Of a stretch of DNA of 64,000 nucleotides, positions 63,370-64,000 are shown in pieces. A program made the position numbers and the translations under genes. Source of the stretch: Albifimbria verrucaria (taxonomy: Eukaryota > Ascomycota > Sordariomycetes > Hypocreales > Stachybotryaceae). Location of the stretch: contig JAHREC010000013.1 of the NCBI GenBank assembly GCA_020081605.1, positions 1,240,001 through 1,304,000 of the forward strand. The letters run 5' to 3'. The notes beneath the pieces are model-generated. The model was not told the origin of the DNA. It made no database searches and saw only the letters and a program-made list of their open reading frames with translations. The stretch's first letter is position 1. Each line of letters begins with the position of its first letter.

Positions 63370-64000
63370 CTTGAGAACGAATGGATGAACGGTTCAAGAG
63401 TTGAGATGTAAATATCGACTCGAGCATTCAGGCAAACTTGATCTGGCGATTGTGGATTGGAGGACTTCTGTATCATCAATCCATGCGATCCTTCTCTTGA
63501 CATTTAAGGGTCCTCGTGAAACATATTTCTGAGGCGTGCGAGATCAAAGTGCCATGTTTCCACTGTATGTACCAATGGTGGGAGGCTGGTAGGTCAGGTA
63601 CAGGAGATGACACCTTGAAACATCTCTGAAATATGTAGGTACGTACCCACCAGGTAGGTTGGGTTTCCCTGCACTCCTTTCCAGGTGTACCTTTTAACTG
63701 CATGCCCCTCGTTACCTTCATCACTCTCAATCACATCTTATCTGTCACCGTACGATTAGTATTGCCTGTGGTGTGTGCAAAGACCACACGTTGACATGTA
63801 TTCAGAGGCCCCTCGAAGAGATTATTTTTATTCTAGTCTGGAGAGTCTGCCCAGACTTCGTTTTGTCTGCTATGTATAGCGACCAATGGCCGCGATACCG
63901 CCATGCTGCTTCACCGCACATGGTCAGCAATTCTGCACCTCGCCCATCCATTGAAAGCTGTTCAGGGCAGATACACCAGAGACACTCCATGCAGCACCCG
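63370..64000. other. Upstream flank of the transporter gene, window edge
   Basis: No gene is supported. Frames of 60-85 codons on the minus strand show no domain. A short GGTAGGT/TACGTACC-rich patch lies near 63,635-63,665, like those at 47.73 and 57.63 kb. Confidence 0.5.

Overview
The window is nuclear DNA of a filamentous ascomycete fungus. The genes have short spliceosomal introns with CTAAC or CTGAC branch sites. Positions 1 to about 38,670 show the footprint of repeat-induced point mutation (RIP). The order is probably a Sordariomycete, perhaps Hypocreales, but genus cannot be set from the sequence.

Region 1 (1 to ~38,670) is an extremely AT-rich tract without a functional gene. Remaining C is mostly followed by T or C and rarely by A, as RIP (CpA to TpA) leaves it. 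Recognisable debris includes a Ty3/gypsy reverse transcriptase relic (16,219-16,820), two diverging copies of one repeat (about 24.95-25.9 kb and 30.4-31.4 kb), terminal-inverted-repeat elements (8,264-8,838 and 38,040-38,493), two solo-LTR-like islands (27,093-27,281 and 37,792-37,992), one unexplained GC-rich island (6,585-6,760) and AT-only tandem repeats. A 308-base run (36,426-36,733) has no G or C. The tract could be centromeric, subtelomeric or an ordinary RIP block.

Region 2 (~38,670 to 64,000) is ordinary gene-rich euchromatin with ten protein genes and two tRNA genes: alkaline ceramidase (+), prefoldin subunit 1 (+), an RS/Glu-rich conserved protein (+), mitochondrial glycine carrier HEM25 (-), Golgi tether COG8 (-), adenylosuccinate lyase ADE13 (+), two tRNA-Phe(GAA) (-), a TLC-domain membrane protein (+), endocytic adaptor SLA1 (-), AMP deaminase AMD1 (-) and a UAA-family nucleotide-sugar transporter (-). 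These are dispersed housekeeping genes, not a cluster. ADE13 makes AMP and AMD1 deaminates it, so two of the three purine-nucleotide-cycle steps lie about 7 kb apart.

Six of the ten protein genes can be read through only if about 23 frame changes are allowed. Nearly all behave as one-base deletions, many in short homopolymers. With them corrected, exon lengths and phases close exactly in every gene. The simplest reading is uncorrected long-read indel error, not pseudogenes. I found no convincing new biological system. The most unusual features are the heterochromatin edge about 150 bp before an intact ceramidase gene, the apparent 3-nt microexon in that gene, and the RIP fossils.
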